A stretch of DNA of 12,378 nucleotides from Clostridiales bacterium (GTDB taxonomy: Bacteria; Bacillota; Clostridia; Oscillospirales; Acutalibacteraceae), in NCBI GenBank assembly GCA_014799585.1, contig JAAVHU010000043.1, forward strand, positions 1 through 12,378, read 5' to 3'. Position 1 is the first letter of the stretch. Every line of letters starts with the position of its first letter. The translations under genes and the position numbers were made by a program. Below, one piece after another: positions 1 to 7,491 of this stretch. The notes under the pieces were generated by a model, which saw only the letters and a list, made by a program, of their open reading frames with translations, was not told where the DNA came from and did not search any database.

Positions 1-159
1 GTTGCGAAAGAGAGTATCCAGAGAAAGCAACCAAAGGGGAGTGTCCGCTTACGCTTCCAAGTCCCCTTTGGAAACCCCTTTGCTACGTGCGGCGGCACAC
101 GATGCGTACTCGCCGCAGGGAGCAAAATGATTGTGTCGCAACAGATTGGGCAAGTGTAG
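1..159. other. GC-richer element rich in inverted repeats, no convincing gene
   Basis: This stretch is clearly richer in G and C than the genes that follow. It holds a 10-bp perfect inverted repeat (31-40 with 62-71, CCAAAGGGGA/TCCCCTTTGG), a 6-bp repeat GCGGCG/CGCCGC (89-94 with 111-116), and an outer pair GTTGCGA/TCGCAAC (1-7 with 136-142) that could close the whole block into one folded RNA. All three forward frames are open for at least 120 bases (stops near 128, 157 and 173), so openness does not single out a coding frame, and none shows a domain I recognise. It could be a dispersed repeat, a structured RNA, or the 3' end of a gene that begins before the window. I cannot decide between these. 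Confidence 0.45.
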
Positions 160-160
160 A

Positions 161-230
161 ACTAATAAGTACTACATTGTAGATGATAGCATAAATATAT
201 GATAAAGTCAATAGTACTAATAAGTATTAG
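161..230. promoter_or_regulatory. Repeated dyad sites upstream of the XRE pair (candidate operators)
   Basis: The 11-mer ACTAATAAGTA occurs at 161-171 and again at 216-226, 55 bp apart; allowing one mismatch the match extends to 14 bp. The second copy lies in a perfect palindrome CTAATA-AG-TATTAG (217-230), which ends on the Shine-Dalgarno of the first repressor. A further palindrome CTACA-T-TGTAG (172-182) lies between. A weak promoter can be drawn from TTGTAG (177-182), an 18-bp spacer and GATAAA (201-206). Sites repeated around a promoter and ribosome site, just before a small repressor gene, suggest autoregulation. That is inference from layout. Confidence 0.45.
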
Positions 231-243
231 GAAGTGATAACTT

Positions 244-459
244 TTGTATTTTCAAAGACTTCGTGATTTAAGAGAAGATAAGGATATGAAGCAGTCAGAT
301 ATTGCGGAAATCCTTGGAATAAAGCAAACGGTTTATTCTCGTTATGAAAGAGGTTATCAAAATATCCCGATTGAACATTTGCTTGTTCTTGCTGATTATT
401 ATAATGTTTCAACAGATTATATTTTTGGAAGAACAAACAATCCTAAAATAACCAAATAG
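244..459 (+). CDS. Small XRE-family helix-turn-helix regulator (copy 1)
   Basis: A 71-residue protein that is almost only a Cro/C1-type (XRE, HTH_3) DNA-binding domain. The helix-turn-helix lies at about residues 17-37 (QSDIAEILGIKQTVYSRYER), and the later helices carry the common LADYYNVSTDYIFGRT pattern of SinR-like repressors. There is no separate sensor or oligomerisation domain. The start is TTG at 244, preceded by AGGAAG (229-234) with a 9-nt gap; no in-frame ATG fits as well. It is followed after 17 nt by a paralogue about 69% identical, so both are probably cotranscribed. Its likely role is transcriptional repression, perhaps of its own promoter through the dyads just upstream. Target genes are unknown; no phage or conjugative gene is adjacent within the window. 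Confidence 0.88.
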   Translation: MYFQRLRDLREDKDMKQSDIAEILGIKQTVYSRYERGYQNIPIEHLLVLADYYNVSTDYIFGRTNNPKITK

Positions 460-476
460 TTATAGAGTGTGGCAAT

Positions 477-695
477 ATGGCATATTATAAAAGACTTAAG
501 GATTTAAGAGAAGACAATGATAAAACGCAGAAGGATATTGCTGATTATCTTGGTATGAAGCAACCGCAGTATAGCAGATATGAAAACGGATTAAGAGATA
601 TTCCGTCTGATATACTGATTATGCTTGCGGATTATTATAATGTTTCAACAGATTATATTTTCGGCAGAACGAATAATCCAAAAATATCTAAATGA
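477..695 (+). CDS. Small XRE-family helix-turn-helix regulator (copy 2)
   Basis: A 72-residue Cro/C1-type DNA-binding protein, paralogous to the gene just upstream. By hand alignment about 48 of 70 positions match. The last 30 residues are nearly identical, and 32 nt are identical between the genes (394-425 and 630-661). Differences gather in the recognition helix region (KQTVYSRYERG against KQPQYSRYENG), which could give related but distinct operator preference. The ATG at 477 has only a weak ribosome site (GAG at 465-467), so its translation may depend on the first gene. The two could form heterodimers or a repressor/antirepressor pair, but nothing in the sequence proves that. Confidence 0.87.
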   Translation: MAYYKRLKDLREDNDKTQKDIADYLGMKQPQYSRYENGLRDIPSDILIMLADYYNVSTDYIFGRTNNPKISK

Positions 696-700
696 TAATG

Positions 701-729
701 TTGATAATTCATTTTATTTTTGTTATTAT
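701..729 (+). promoter_or_regulatory. Predicted promoter for the hydrolase-obg-mrnC operon
   Basis: TTGATA at 701-706, a 17-bp spacer, then TATTAT at 724-729. Both hexamers are close to the vegetative sigma consensus. Transcription would begin near 736, leaving a leader of only about 13 nt that just includes the AAGGAT ribosome site (735-740). Confidence 0.5.
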
Positions 730-748
730 CTAATAAGGATGTGAGAGT

Positions 749-1393
749 ATGAATTTAAAAAAGGTAAGAAAAAGAACAGAGTATGATGCTTATAAAAATT
801 CAAAGGCAAGCGGGTTTGAAATTCTGAATAAGAATTACTGCGAAAAAGGTGCAACCGTTTTGGTTGGTGACTCTATAACAGAAGGCTATGAGCATACAGA
901 ACTTTTTGCAGAATATACTGCAAAAACAGGAACGCCTGTATACAACAGAGGTATCAGCGGAGATACGAGCGACAGATTGCTTGAACGCCTTGAAAAAACC
1001 GTACTGAATATCAAGCCTAAAAATATGGTTTTGCTTATAGGCACAAATGATTTGGGTGCAGGAGCAGACACAGATTTTGTTGCAGAAAATGTTGAAAAAA
1101 TCATTGAGCAGTCTAAGAAAAGATGCAAAAATATAAACATCATTCTTGAGGGTGTTTATCCTATTAATCCTAAGATAAAAAAGCAGGGCAGAAGAAAAAA
1201 CAGTGATATCCTGCTTCTGAACGAAAAACTTAAAGCTGTTGCAAAAAAGCAGAAGATAGAATTTGTTGATTTAACAGATAAGTTGTTAAATAAAAAGGGT
1301 TTGCTAAATGCAGACTATACATATGATGGGCTTCACGCAAACGCAAAGGCTTATGAAATTATAACCAAGGCAGTTTTGCCATTATTAAAATAA
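749..1393 (+). CDS. SGNH/GDSL-family hydrolase (lipase/esterase-like)
   Basis: A 214-residue single-domain SGNH hydrolase. All four blocks are visible: GDSITEG with nucleophile Ser42, GISGDTS with Gly71 of the oxyanion hole, GTND with Asn100, and DGLH with Asp193 and His196 completing the triad. Spacing is typical for bacterial GDSL esterases and for relatives acting on acetylated sugars or the PAF-acetylhydrolase type; the true substrate cannot be read from sequence. There is no signal peptide or membrane segment, so it should act in the cytoplasm. The ATG at 749 follows AAGGAT (735-740) at a normal distance. Its TAA overlaps the ribosome site of obg, which starts 12 nt later, so the two are almost surely in one operon. 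The functional link to ribosome assembly is unclear. Confidence 0.88.
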   Translation: MNLKKVRKRTEYDAYKNSKASGFEILNKNYCEKGATVLVGDSITEGYEHTELFAEYTAKTGTPVYNRGISGDTSDRLLERLEKTVLNIKPKNMVLLIGTNDLGAGADTDFVAENVEKIIEQSKKRCKNINIILEGVYPINPKIKKQGRRKNSDILLLNEKLKAVAKKQKIEFVDLTDKLLNKKGLLNADYTYDGLHANAKAYEIITKAVLPLLK

Positions 1394-1405
1394 GGAAGAT
1401 ACAAA

Positions 1406-2677
1406 ATGTTTGTTGATATAGCAAAAATTAAAATTAAAGCAGGCGACGGCGGTGCAGGTGCAGTTGCATTTCATCGTGAAAAATATGTTGCGGCAGGCGG
1501 TCCTGACGGCGGAGACGGCGGCAAGGGCGGAGATGTTGTTTTTGTTGTTGACGATAATCTTGCAACACTTGCTGATTTCAGATATAAGCGTAAATATTCC
1601 GCTAAAAACGGTTTGCCCGGAGGGGGCGGAAGATGCCACGGTAAAAACGGCGAAAGCCTTGAAATCCGTGTTCCGCGAGGAACTGTTATAAAAGAAGCAA
1701 ACAGCGGTGCGGTTATGGCTGATATGAGTAAAACAGAACGCTTTGTTGCTGCGCACGGCGGCAAAGGCGGTTGGGGGAATCAGCATTTTGCAACACCCAC
1801 AAGGCAGGTGCCGAGATTCGCTAAACCGGGTATTCCTGGTGAAGAATGGGAAGTCAGCCTTGAATTAAAGCTTCTTGCAGATGTTGGCTTGCTTGGTTAT
1901 CCGTCTGTTGGCAAATCAAGTCTTATTTCTGTTGTTTCCGAAGCGAAGCCGAAAATCGGAGATTATCATTTTACAACGCTTGTGCCAAATCTCGGCGTTG
2001 TATATATGGGCGAGGGAAATTCATTTGTGCTTGCCGATATTCCGGGTTTGATTGAAGGTGCAAGTGAGGGCATCGGTTTAGGTCATCAGTTTTTAAAGCA
2101 CGTGGAACGCTGCCGACTCCTTGTTCATATTGTTGATGTAAGCGGTCACGAGGGCAGAGATCCGAAAGAGGATTTTGCCCGCATTAACGAAGAACTTGTA
2201 AAATTCAATCCTGAGCTTGCTGAAAGACCGCAGATTGTTGCAGGAAATAAAATTGATATGGCAGAGCCTGAACAGATTGAAGAATTTAAAAATTGGGTTG
2301 AGGCACAGGGCTATGAATATTTTTCAATCTGTGCTCCGATTTTAGAGGGCACAAAAGAGCTTATGAATTCTGTTTGGAATAAACTGCAAACACTTCCGCC
2401 GATTAAGGAATATGAGGTAGAGGAAATTCCTGTTGAAAGCCTTATCAAAAAGGATGAGGGCTTTAAAATCACACAGCCTGAAGAGGGTATGTATGTTGTT
2501 GAAGCAGGCTGGTTCCCAAGAGTGCTTCGCGGTATTGATGTTGAAGATTATGAAAGCCTGCAGTATATGCAGCGTGTGCTTGAAAAAAGCGGTGTTTTTG
2601 ATGCATTGCGTGAAAAGGGAATTCAGGAGGGCGACACGGTTTCAATTTACGATATTGAATTTGAATATGTGCCGTAA
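1406..2677 (+). CDS. obg: GTPase Obg/CgtA, ribosome-assembly GTPase
   Basis: A 423-residue protein with the three-domain layout of Gram-positive Obg: a glycine-rich Obg fold (about 1-158), a G domain and a C-terminal OCT domain (about 350-423). G-domain motifs are G1 GYPSVGKSS at 164-172, switch regions near TTLVPNLG, G3 DIPGLIEGA starting at 211, G4 NKID at 281-284 and a G5 of the form SICA near 307. Obg binds the large ribosomal subunit late in assembly and couples GTP/ppGpp levels to growth; it is normally essential. The ATG at 1406 has a strong ribosome site AAGGAAG (1392-1398) overlapping the previous stop codon. The next gene, mrnC, begins 6 nt after its stop, joining ribosome assembly with rRNA end processing. 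Confidence 0.97.
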   Translation: MFVDIAKIKIKAGDGGAGAVAFHREKYVAAGGPDGGDGGKGGDVVFVVDDNLATLADFRYKRKYSAKNGLPGGGGRCHGKNGESLEIRVPRGTVIKEANSGAVMADMSKTERFVAAHGGKGGWGNQHFATPTRQVPRFAKPGIPGEEWEVSLELKLLADVGLLGYPSVGKSSLISVVSEAKPKIGDYHFTTLVPNLGVVYMGEGNSFVLADIPGLIEGASEGIGLGHQFLKHVERCRLLVHIVDVSGHEGRDPKEDFARINEELVKFNPELAERPQIVAGNKIDMAEPEQIEEFKNWVEAQGYEYFSICAPILEGTKELMNSVWNKLQTLPPIKEYEVEEIPVESLIKKDEGFKITQPEEGMYVVEAGWFPRVLRGIDVEDYESLQYMQRVLEKSGVFDALREKGIQEGDTVSIYDIEFEYVP

Positions 2678-2683
2678 TAATTT

Positions 2684-3070
2684 ATGAGATTTATAGACAA
2701 AGAAATTAATCCAAAGCAGTTAAGTCCGCTTAATCTTGCATTTGTTGGTGATTGTGTTTATGAAATGCTTGTGCGGGAAACACTTGTTTGCGATGCAAAC
2801 AGACCTGTTAATGATCTTCATCGTGAAAGTGTAAAATATGTGTCTGCAAAGGCACAAACGGAAGCATTTAATAAGATTAAAGATGTTTTAACGGAAGAGG
2901 AAACTGCGCAGTTCAAAAGAGGCAGGAACGCAAAGGTTGGCCACTCTCCAAAGAGTGCAACAGATGCCGAATACCATACTGCAACAGGCGTTGAAGCCCT
3001 TTTCGGCTATCTCTATTTAAGCGGCAATCTTGAAAGAATTAAAGAATTGTTTAAAATAATAAATGCATAA
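2684..3070 (+). CDS. mrnC: Mini-ribonuclease III (MrnC), 23S rRNA maturation
   Basis: A 128-residue protein consisting of an RNase III catalytic domain without a double-stranded-RNA-binding domain, the hallmark and normal length of Mini-III. The signature LAFVGDCVYEML is at 18-29, with predicted metal-binding Asp23 and Glu104 (in GVEALFGYLY). The AKVGHSPKSATDAEYHTATG segment is also typical of the family. In Bacillus subtilis, Mini-III trims both ends of 23S rRNA precursors bound to the 50S subunit; the same job is expected here. There is no purine-rich ribosome site before the ATG at 2684. It starts 6 nt after obg, so translation is probably coupled to obg termination. Gene neighbours fit: Obg also acts on the 50S subunit. 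Confidence 0.94.
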   Translation: MRFIDKEINPKQLSPLNLAFVGDCVYEMLVRETLVCDANRPVNDLHRESVKYVSAKAQTEAFNKIKDVLTEEETAQFKRGRNAKVGHSPKSATDAEYHTATGVEALFGYLYLSGNLERIKELFKIINA

Positions 3071-3074
3071 AAAA

Positions 3075-3104
3075 GCGGACGAGCATTGCTCGTCCGCTTT
3101 TTTT
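3075..3104 (+). terminator. Rho-independent terminator after mrnC
   Basis: A perfect 10-bp GC-rich stem GCGGACGAGC/GCTCGTCCGC (3075-3084 with 3088-3097), a 3-nt loop ATT and a run of seven T. AAAA before the stem can extend it with the T run. It begins 4 nt after the mrnC stop and closes the forward operon. Confidence 0.93.
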
Positions 3105-3145
3105 AATTCATTTTGAATTAAAAGTCAACAATTCAAAATGAATTA
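3104..3145. repeat. Nested palindromic AT-rich inverted repeat
   Basis: A perfect 16-bp inverted repeat (3104-3119 with 3130-3145) around a 10-nt loop. Each arm is itself a palindrome, AATTCA-TTT-TGAATT, so it can fold as one large or two small hairpins. It lies between the facing terminators of mrnC and ppdK and looks like a small dispersed element rather than a terminator. Copy number elsewhere cannot be judged from this window. Confidence 0.6.
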
Positions 3146-3192
3146 TTATATAATATTTACATGAAGTGATTTTGCTTGCTTCAACTGTTGCC

Positions 3193-3228
3193 AAAAGAAA
3201 AGACCTTGCAGGTTACCCCGCAAGGTCT
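3193..3228 (-). terminator. Rho-independent terminator of ppdK
   Basis: Read on the minus strand, AGACCTTGC (3228-3220) pairs with GCAAGGTCT (3209-3201) around a short loop, followed by TTTTCTTTT (3201-3193). It starts 24 nt past the ppdK stop codon. Confidence 0.9.
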
Positions 3229-3252
3229 GATTTTATATTAACTTATTGTTAA

Positions 3253-5883
3253 TTACTTAGAATTCTTGATTGCAGCCTGTGCAGCAGCAAGACGAGCAAT
3301 CGGAACACGGAATGGTGAGCATGATACATAATCAAGACCGATTTCGTGGCAGAATTCAACAGAGCTTGGGTCACCGCCGTGCTCACCGCAGATACCGCAG
3401 TGAAGTGATGAACGAGTAGCCTTACCCTTTTCAACAGCCATCTTCATAAGTGAGCCAACACCAACAGTGTCAAGCTTAGCAAATGGATCGTTCTCGAAAA
3501 TCTTTGTATCATAGTAAGCATCAAGGAACTTACCTGCATCATCACGGCTGAAGCCGTATGTCATCTGTGTAAGGTCGTTAGTACCGAAGCAGAAGAATTC
3601 AGCCTCTGTTGCAATCTGATCAGCAGTAAGAGCAGCACGAGGAATTTCAATCATAGTACCAACTTCATATTTCATATCGATGCCAGCAGCTGCGATTTCA
3701 GCATCAGCTGTTTCAACAACGATGTTCTTAACATATTTAAGTTCTTTTGTATCGCATGAAAGAGGAATCATGATTTCTGGGCAAACATCCCAATCAGCAT
3801 GCTCTTTCTTAACTTCGATAGCAGCACGGATAACAGCCTTAGTCTGCATCTTAGCAATTTCAGGATATGTTACTGCAAGACGAAGTCCACGGTGACCCAT
3901 CATTGGGTTGAACTCGTGAAGAGAAGCGATGATAGCTTTGATATCTTCAACAGACTTGCCCTGAGCATCAGCAAGCTTCTTGATATCTTCTTCATCTGTT
4001 GGAACGAACTCATGAAGAGGAGGATCAAGGAAACGGATTGTTACCGGGCAACCTTCAAGTGCTTCGTAAAGAGCCTTGAAATCTCCCTGCTGATAAGGAA
4101 GAATCTTTTCAAGAGCAGCTTCTCTTTCTTCTACTGTATCTGAGCAAATCATTTCACGGAATGCAGCAATTCTGTCTTCCTCGAAGAACATATGCTCTGT
4201 ACGGCAAAGACCGATACCTTCAGCACCAAGTTCTCTTGCCTTCTTAGCATCAGCAGGAGTATCAGCGTTTGTACGAACCTTTAATGTTCTGTACTTATCA
4301 GCCCAACCCATAATTCTGCCGAATGTGCCGGCGATTGTAGCATCAACAGTTGGGATAAGACCCTGATAAATGTTACCTGTTGAACCGTCAATTGAAAGCT
4401 CATCACCTTCGTGGAATTCAATACCTGCAAGTGTGAACTTCTTGTTGTCTTCGTCCATGTTGATATCGCCGCAGCCTGAAACGCAGCAAGTACCCATACC
4501 ACGAGCAACAACAGCAGCGTGAGATGTCATACCGCCACGAACTGTGAGGATACCCTGAGCAGCTTTCATACCTGTGATATCTTCTGGAGATGTTTCAAGA
4601 CGAACAAGAACAACTTTTTCGCCTCTTGCATTCCATTCAACTGCATCATCAGCAGTAAATACGATTTTACCGCAAGCAGCACCAGGAGAAGCACCAAGAC
4701 CCTTGCCGATAGGAGTTGCAGACTTAATTGCAGCAGCATCGAACTGTGGGTGAAGAAGTGTATCAAGGTTACGAGGATCGATCATTTCAACAGCTTCCTG
4801 TTCTGTTCTCATTCCCTCGTCAACTAAATCGCAAGCAATCTGTAAAGCAGCCTGAGCTGTTCTCTTACCGTTACGAGTCTGAAGCATATAGAGCTTGCCG
4901 TGTTCAACAGTAAATTCCATATCCTGCATATCTCTGTAATGATCTTCAAGAGTAGCACAAACTTTTGTGAATTCAGCAAAAGCTTCTGGGAACTTCTGCT
5001 CCATTTCTGAAATGTGCATAGGTGTACGAACGCCGGCAACAACATCTTCGCCCTGTGCGTTTGTTAAGAATTCGCCGAAGAGGCCTTTCTTACCTGTTGC
5101 AGGGTCACGAGTGAAAGCAACACCTGTTCCGCAATCATCACCCATGTTACCGAATGCCATTGACTGAACGTTAACAGCAGTACCCCATGAATAAGGAATA
5201 TCGTTATCACGGCGGTAAACGTTAGCTCTTGGGTTATCCCATGAACGGAATACAGCCATAACTGCGCCCATAAGCTGTTCCTTAGGATCAGTTGGGAAAT
5301 CAGCACCGATTTTCTCTTTATATTCAGCCTTAAACTGAGAAGCTAATTCCTTAAGATCTTCAGCAGTAAGATCAACGTCCTGCTTAACACCCTTCTTAGC
5401 CTTCATTTCGTCGATAAGCTCTTCAAAATATTTTTTACCAACTTCCATAACTACGTCAGAATACATCTGAATAAATCTTCTGTAGCAGTCCCAAGCCCAT
5501 CTTGGATTACCTGATTTTTCAGCAATTGCATTAACTACATCTTCGTTTAAACCAAGGTTAAGGATTGTGTCCATCATACCAGGCATAGAAGCACGAGCGC
5601 CTGAACGAACTGATACAAGAAGAGGATTTTCCATATCTCCGAATTTCTTACCGGTGATTTCTTCCATCTTTACGATGTACTCTTCAATTTCAGCCATGAT
5701 GCCGTCATTGATTTTGCGGCCGTCTTCATAATACTGAGTACAAGCCTCTGTTGTGATTGTGAATCCCTGTGGTACCGGAAGACCGATGTTTGTCATCTCT
5801 GCAAGGTTTGCACCCTTACCGCCGAGAAGCTCTCTCATTCCGGCATTACCCTCTGAGAAAAGGTAACAATACTTTTTTGCCAT
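3253..5883 (-). CDS. ppdK: Pyruvate, phosphate dikinase
   Basis: An 876-residue full-length enzyme that interconverts ATP, phosphate and pyruvate with AMP, pyrophosphate and phosphoenolpyruvate in the cytoplasm. In anaerobes it often runs in the glycolytic direction, conserving the energy of pyrophosphate. The N-terminal ATP-grasp part begins GGKGANLAEM and contains the PGMMDT motif. The central domain has the phosphorylated histidine His455 in GGMTSHAAVVARG, the same number as in the well-studied Clostridium symbiosum enzyme. The C-terminal PEP/pyruvate barrel shows GIGLCRTEHMF, FGTNDLTQMTYG and CGICGEHGGDP with catalytic Cys832. The ATG at 5883 follows AGGAGG (5899-5894). Codon use is strongly biased (LYS as AAG, GLY as GGT/GGC), as in highly expressed genes. 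It is monocistronic, with its own promoter and terminator. Confidence 0.98.
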   Translation of the reverse strand: MAKKYCYLFSEGNAGMRELLGGKGANLAEMTNIGLPVPQGFTITTEACTQYYEDGRKINDGIMAEIEEYIVKMEEITGKKFGDMENPLLVSVRSGARASMPGMMDTILNLGLNEDVVNAIAEKSGNPRWAWDCYRRFIQMYSDVVMEVGKKYFEELIDEMKAKKGVKQDVDLTAEDLKELASQFKAEYKEKIGADFPTDPKEQLMGAVMAVFRSWDNPRANVYRRDNDIPYSWGTAVNVQSMAFGNMGDDCGTGVAFTRDPATGKKGLFGEFLTNAQGEDVVAGVRTPMHISEMEQKFPEAFAEFTKVCATLEDHYRDMQDMEFTVEHGKLYMLQTRNGKRTAQAALQIACDLVDEGMRTEQEAVEMIDPRNLDTLLHPQFDAAAIKSATPIGKGLGASPGAACGKIVFTADDAVEWNARGEKVVLVRLETSPEDITGMKAAQGILTVRGGMTSHAAVVARGMGTCCVSGCGDINMDEDNKKFTLAGIEFHEGDELSIDGSTGNIYQGLIPTVDATIAGTFGRIMGWADKYRTLKVRTNADTPADAKKARELGAEGIGLCRTEHMFFEEDRIAAFREMICSDTVEEREAALEKILPYQQGDFKALYEALEGCPVTIRFLDPPLHEFVPTDEEDIKKLADAQGKSVEDIKAIIASLHEFNPMMGHRGLRLAVTYPEIAKMQTKAVIRAAIEVKKEHADWDVCPEIMIPLSCDTKELKYVKNIVVETADAEIAAAGIDMKYEVGTMIEIPRAALTADQIATEAEFFCFGTNDLTQMTYGFSRDDAGKFLDAYYDTKIFENDPFAKLDTVGVGSLMKMAVEKGKATRSSLHCGICGEHGGDPSSVEFCHEIGLDYVSCSPFRVPIARLAAAQAAIKNSK

Positions 5884-5975
5884 ACTGGGAATACCTCCTA
5901 AAATTTTAATATTATTATACCTTGCAAACAGCCATATTTTTAAGACACAACTGTTCCACTGTATATTGTGGTAGT

Positions 5976-6004
5976 ATTATATCATATATGTTTTAAAATT
6001 ACAA
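5976..6004 (-). promoter_or_regulatory. ppdK promoter
   Basis: On the minus strand, TTGTAA (6004-5999), a 17-bp spacer and a perfect TATAAT (5981-5976). Transcription should start near 5969, giving a leader of about 86 nt. An imperfect dyad CCAC-N8-GTGG with a TATA core (5956-5971) sits over the expected start and may be a regulator site. A second, weaker promoter (TTAAAA, 18 bp, TATAAT) may exist closer to the gene. Confidence 0.7.
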
Positions 6005-6041
6005 ATAAAATTTGAAAAAAACGGAAAATTTGGAATTTATA

Positions 6042-6070
6042 TTGAAAAGATACAAAAAATAGTGCATAAT
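6042..6070 (+). promoter_or_regulatory. glmU promoter
   Basis: TTGAAA (6042-6047), a 17-bp spacer and CATAAT (6065-6070), with a TG one base before the -10 box. Start of transcription is expected near 6077, about 32 nt before the ATG. It is divergent from the ppdK promoter, with about 40 bp between the two -35 boxes. Confidence 0.7.
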
Positions 6071-6108
6071 GATGAGTAAGAAATATTGTTTAAGGAGATA
6101 ATTTACGA

Positions 6109-7488
6109 ATGAAATGTGCAATAATTCTTGCAGGCGGCAAGGGAACAAGAATGAAATCCGATTCCCCAAAGGTTATGTGTGAAGTGTTATTTAAACCGAT
6201 GCTTCATTATGTTATAAGAGCAGTTAAGGAAGCAGGCTGTGAAAAAATCTGCGTTGTAACAGGATATAAGCACGAAATCGTTGAAGCGTATCTTGATGAT
6301 GAAATTGAAACGGCTTATCAGAATCCTCAGCTCGGCACAGGCCATGCTGTTATGATGGCACAGGCTTTTGTTGAAAAACATAAGCAGGATGAAATCCTTA
6401 TTTTAAATGGTGACGGACCTTTGATAGATGCCGAAACAATAAACAGTGTTTATGAATATCATAAAGCAAATAACAATTCCATTACCTTAACATCTGCACT
6501 TGTTGATGATACCAACGGTATCGGTCATATCAAAAGGGATGAAAACGGAACACTTCTTCGCATTGTTGAGCACAAGGATGCTACAGAGGAAGAAAAGCTG
6601 ATTAATGAATCAAATGCAGGTATGTATTGGTTCAATGGCGAAGATTTGCTTTATGCACTTGGAAATATTACAAATAATAATGCACAGAATGAATACTATT
6701 TAACAGACAGCCTTGAAATTTTGATTAATCAGGGTAAAAATGCGGGAGCATATGTCTGCAAAAACAGTGATGTTATTCTTGGTGCGAATGACCGTGTTCA
6801 GCTTAACGGACTGAATACTATTATGAGAAATAGTATAAATACTTCTCATATGGTAAATGGTGTTGACATTCCTTGCACAGATGGTGTTATCATCGGCATG
6901 GATGTTAAAATCGGCAAAGAAACCACCATTCTTCCGAATACAATTATTCTTGGAAACACTGTTATCGGCGAAAGATGCACAATCGGACCGAATACTTATA
7001 TTAAAGATGGTATTGTTGGCAATGATGTTGTTCTTGATAATGTTAAACTTACCGAAAGCGAAGTTGAAGATGGTGTGGACTGTGGTCCGTTTGTTCAGGT
7101 AAGAGCAGGCAGTAAACTTTGCAAGGGTGTTCATATTGGTGATTTTGTTGAAGTTAAGAATTCAGTAGTCGGCGAGGGAACAAAGAGTGCGCACTTAACC
7201 TATATCGGGGATTCAGATGTTGGAAAGAATGTTAACTTCGGCTGCGGAACAGTTACTGTAAACTATGACGGAAAGAATAAAAACCGTTGCAAAATAGGGG
7301 ATAATGCATTCCTTGGCTGTAATACAAATCTGATTGCGCCTGTTGAAATCGGAAACTTTGCTTTTACGGCAGCAGGCTCAACGATAACAGACAGTGTGCC
7401 TGAAAATTCACTTGCCGTTGCAAGAGCTAGGCAGGTCAATAAAGACGGCTGGGTAACAGAAAAGAAACCTTATAAAAATATGAAATAA
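6109..7488 (+). CDS. glmU: Bifunctional GlmU: GlcN-1-P acetyltransferase / UDP-GlcNAc pyrophosphorylase
   Basis: A 459-residue bifunctional enzyme making UDP-N-acetylglucosamine, the precursor of peptidoglycan and other wall polymers, in the cytoplasm. The N-terminal nucleotidyltransferase domain starts with LAGGKGTRM (residues 7-15) and has metal-binding Asp102 in NGDGPL. From about residue 250 the hexapeptide repeats of a left-handed beta helix appear. The acetyltransferase site is recognisable in VRAGSKL, HLTYIGDSDVG (His362), GTVTVNYDG and AAGSTITDSVP. Length is normal for the family. The ATG at 6109 is served by AAGGAGA (6092-6098). Many Firmicutes place prs next to glmU; here glmU stands alone with its own promoter and terminator. 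Confidence 0.98.
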   Translation: MKCAIILAGGKGTRMKSDSPKVMCEVLFKPMLHYVIRAVKEAGCEKICVVTGYKHEIVEAYLDDEIETAYQNPQLGTGHAVMMAQAFVEKHKQDEILILNGDGPLIDAETINSVYEYHKANNNSITLTSALVDDTNGIGHIKRDENGTLLRIVEHKDATEEEKLINESNAGMYWFNGEDLLYALGNITNNNAQNEYYLTDSLEILINQGKNAGAYVCKNSDVILGANDRVQLNGLNTIMRNSINTSHMVNGVDIPCTDGVIIGMDVKIGKETTILPNTIILGNTVIGERCTIGPNTYIKDGIVGNDVVLDNVKLTESEVEDGVDCGPFVQVRAGSKLCKGVHIGDFVEVKNSVVGEGTKSAHLTYIGDSDVGKNVNFGCGTVTVNYDGKNKNRCKIGDNAFLGCNTNLIAPVEIGNFAFTAAGSTITDSVPENSLAVARARQVNKDGWVTEKKPYKNMK

Positions 7489-7491
7489 AAA

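Noticed and set aside
1..159. Open forward frame as the 3' end of a protein gene
   Set aside because: All three forward frames are open here, the DNA has several perfect stems, and no residue pattern fits a family I know. It is kept as an unclassified element.
1385..1786. 133-codon minus-strand open frame within obg
   Set aside because: It is antisense to the glycine-rich conserved Obg domain, has no ribosome site, and its composition is explained by the complement of obg.
3680..5167. Several plus-strand open frames opposite ppdK
   Set aside because: They are short, lack ribosome sites and lie antisense to strongly conserved ppdK sequence with high codon bias, which creates such shadows.
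6700..7134. 144-codon minus-strand frame within glmU
   Set aside because: Antisense to the hexapeptide-repeat region; asparagine- and isoleucine-rich shadow with no ribosome site or promoter.
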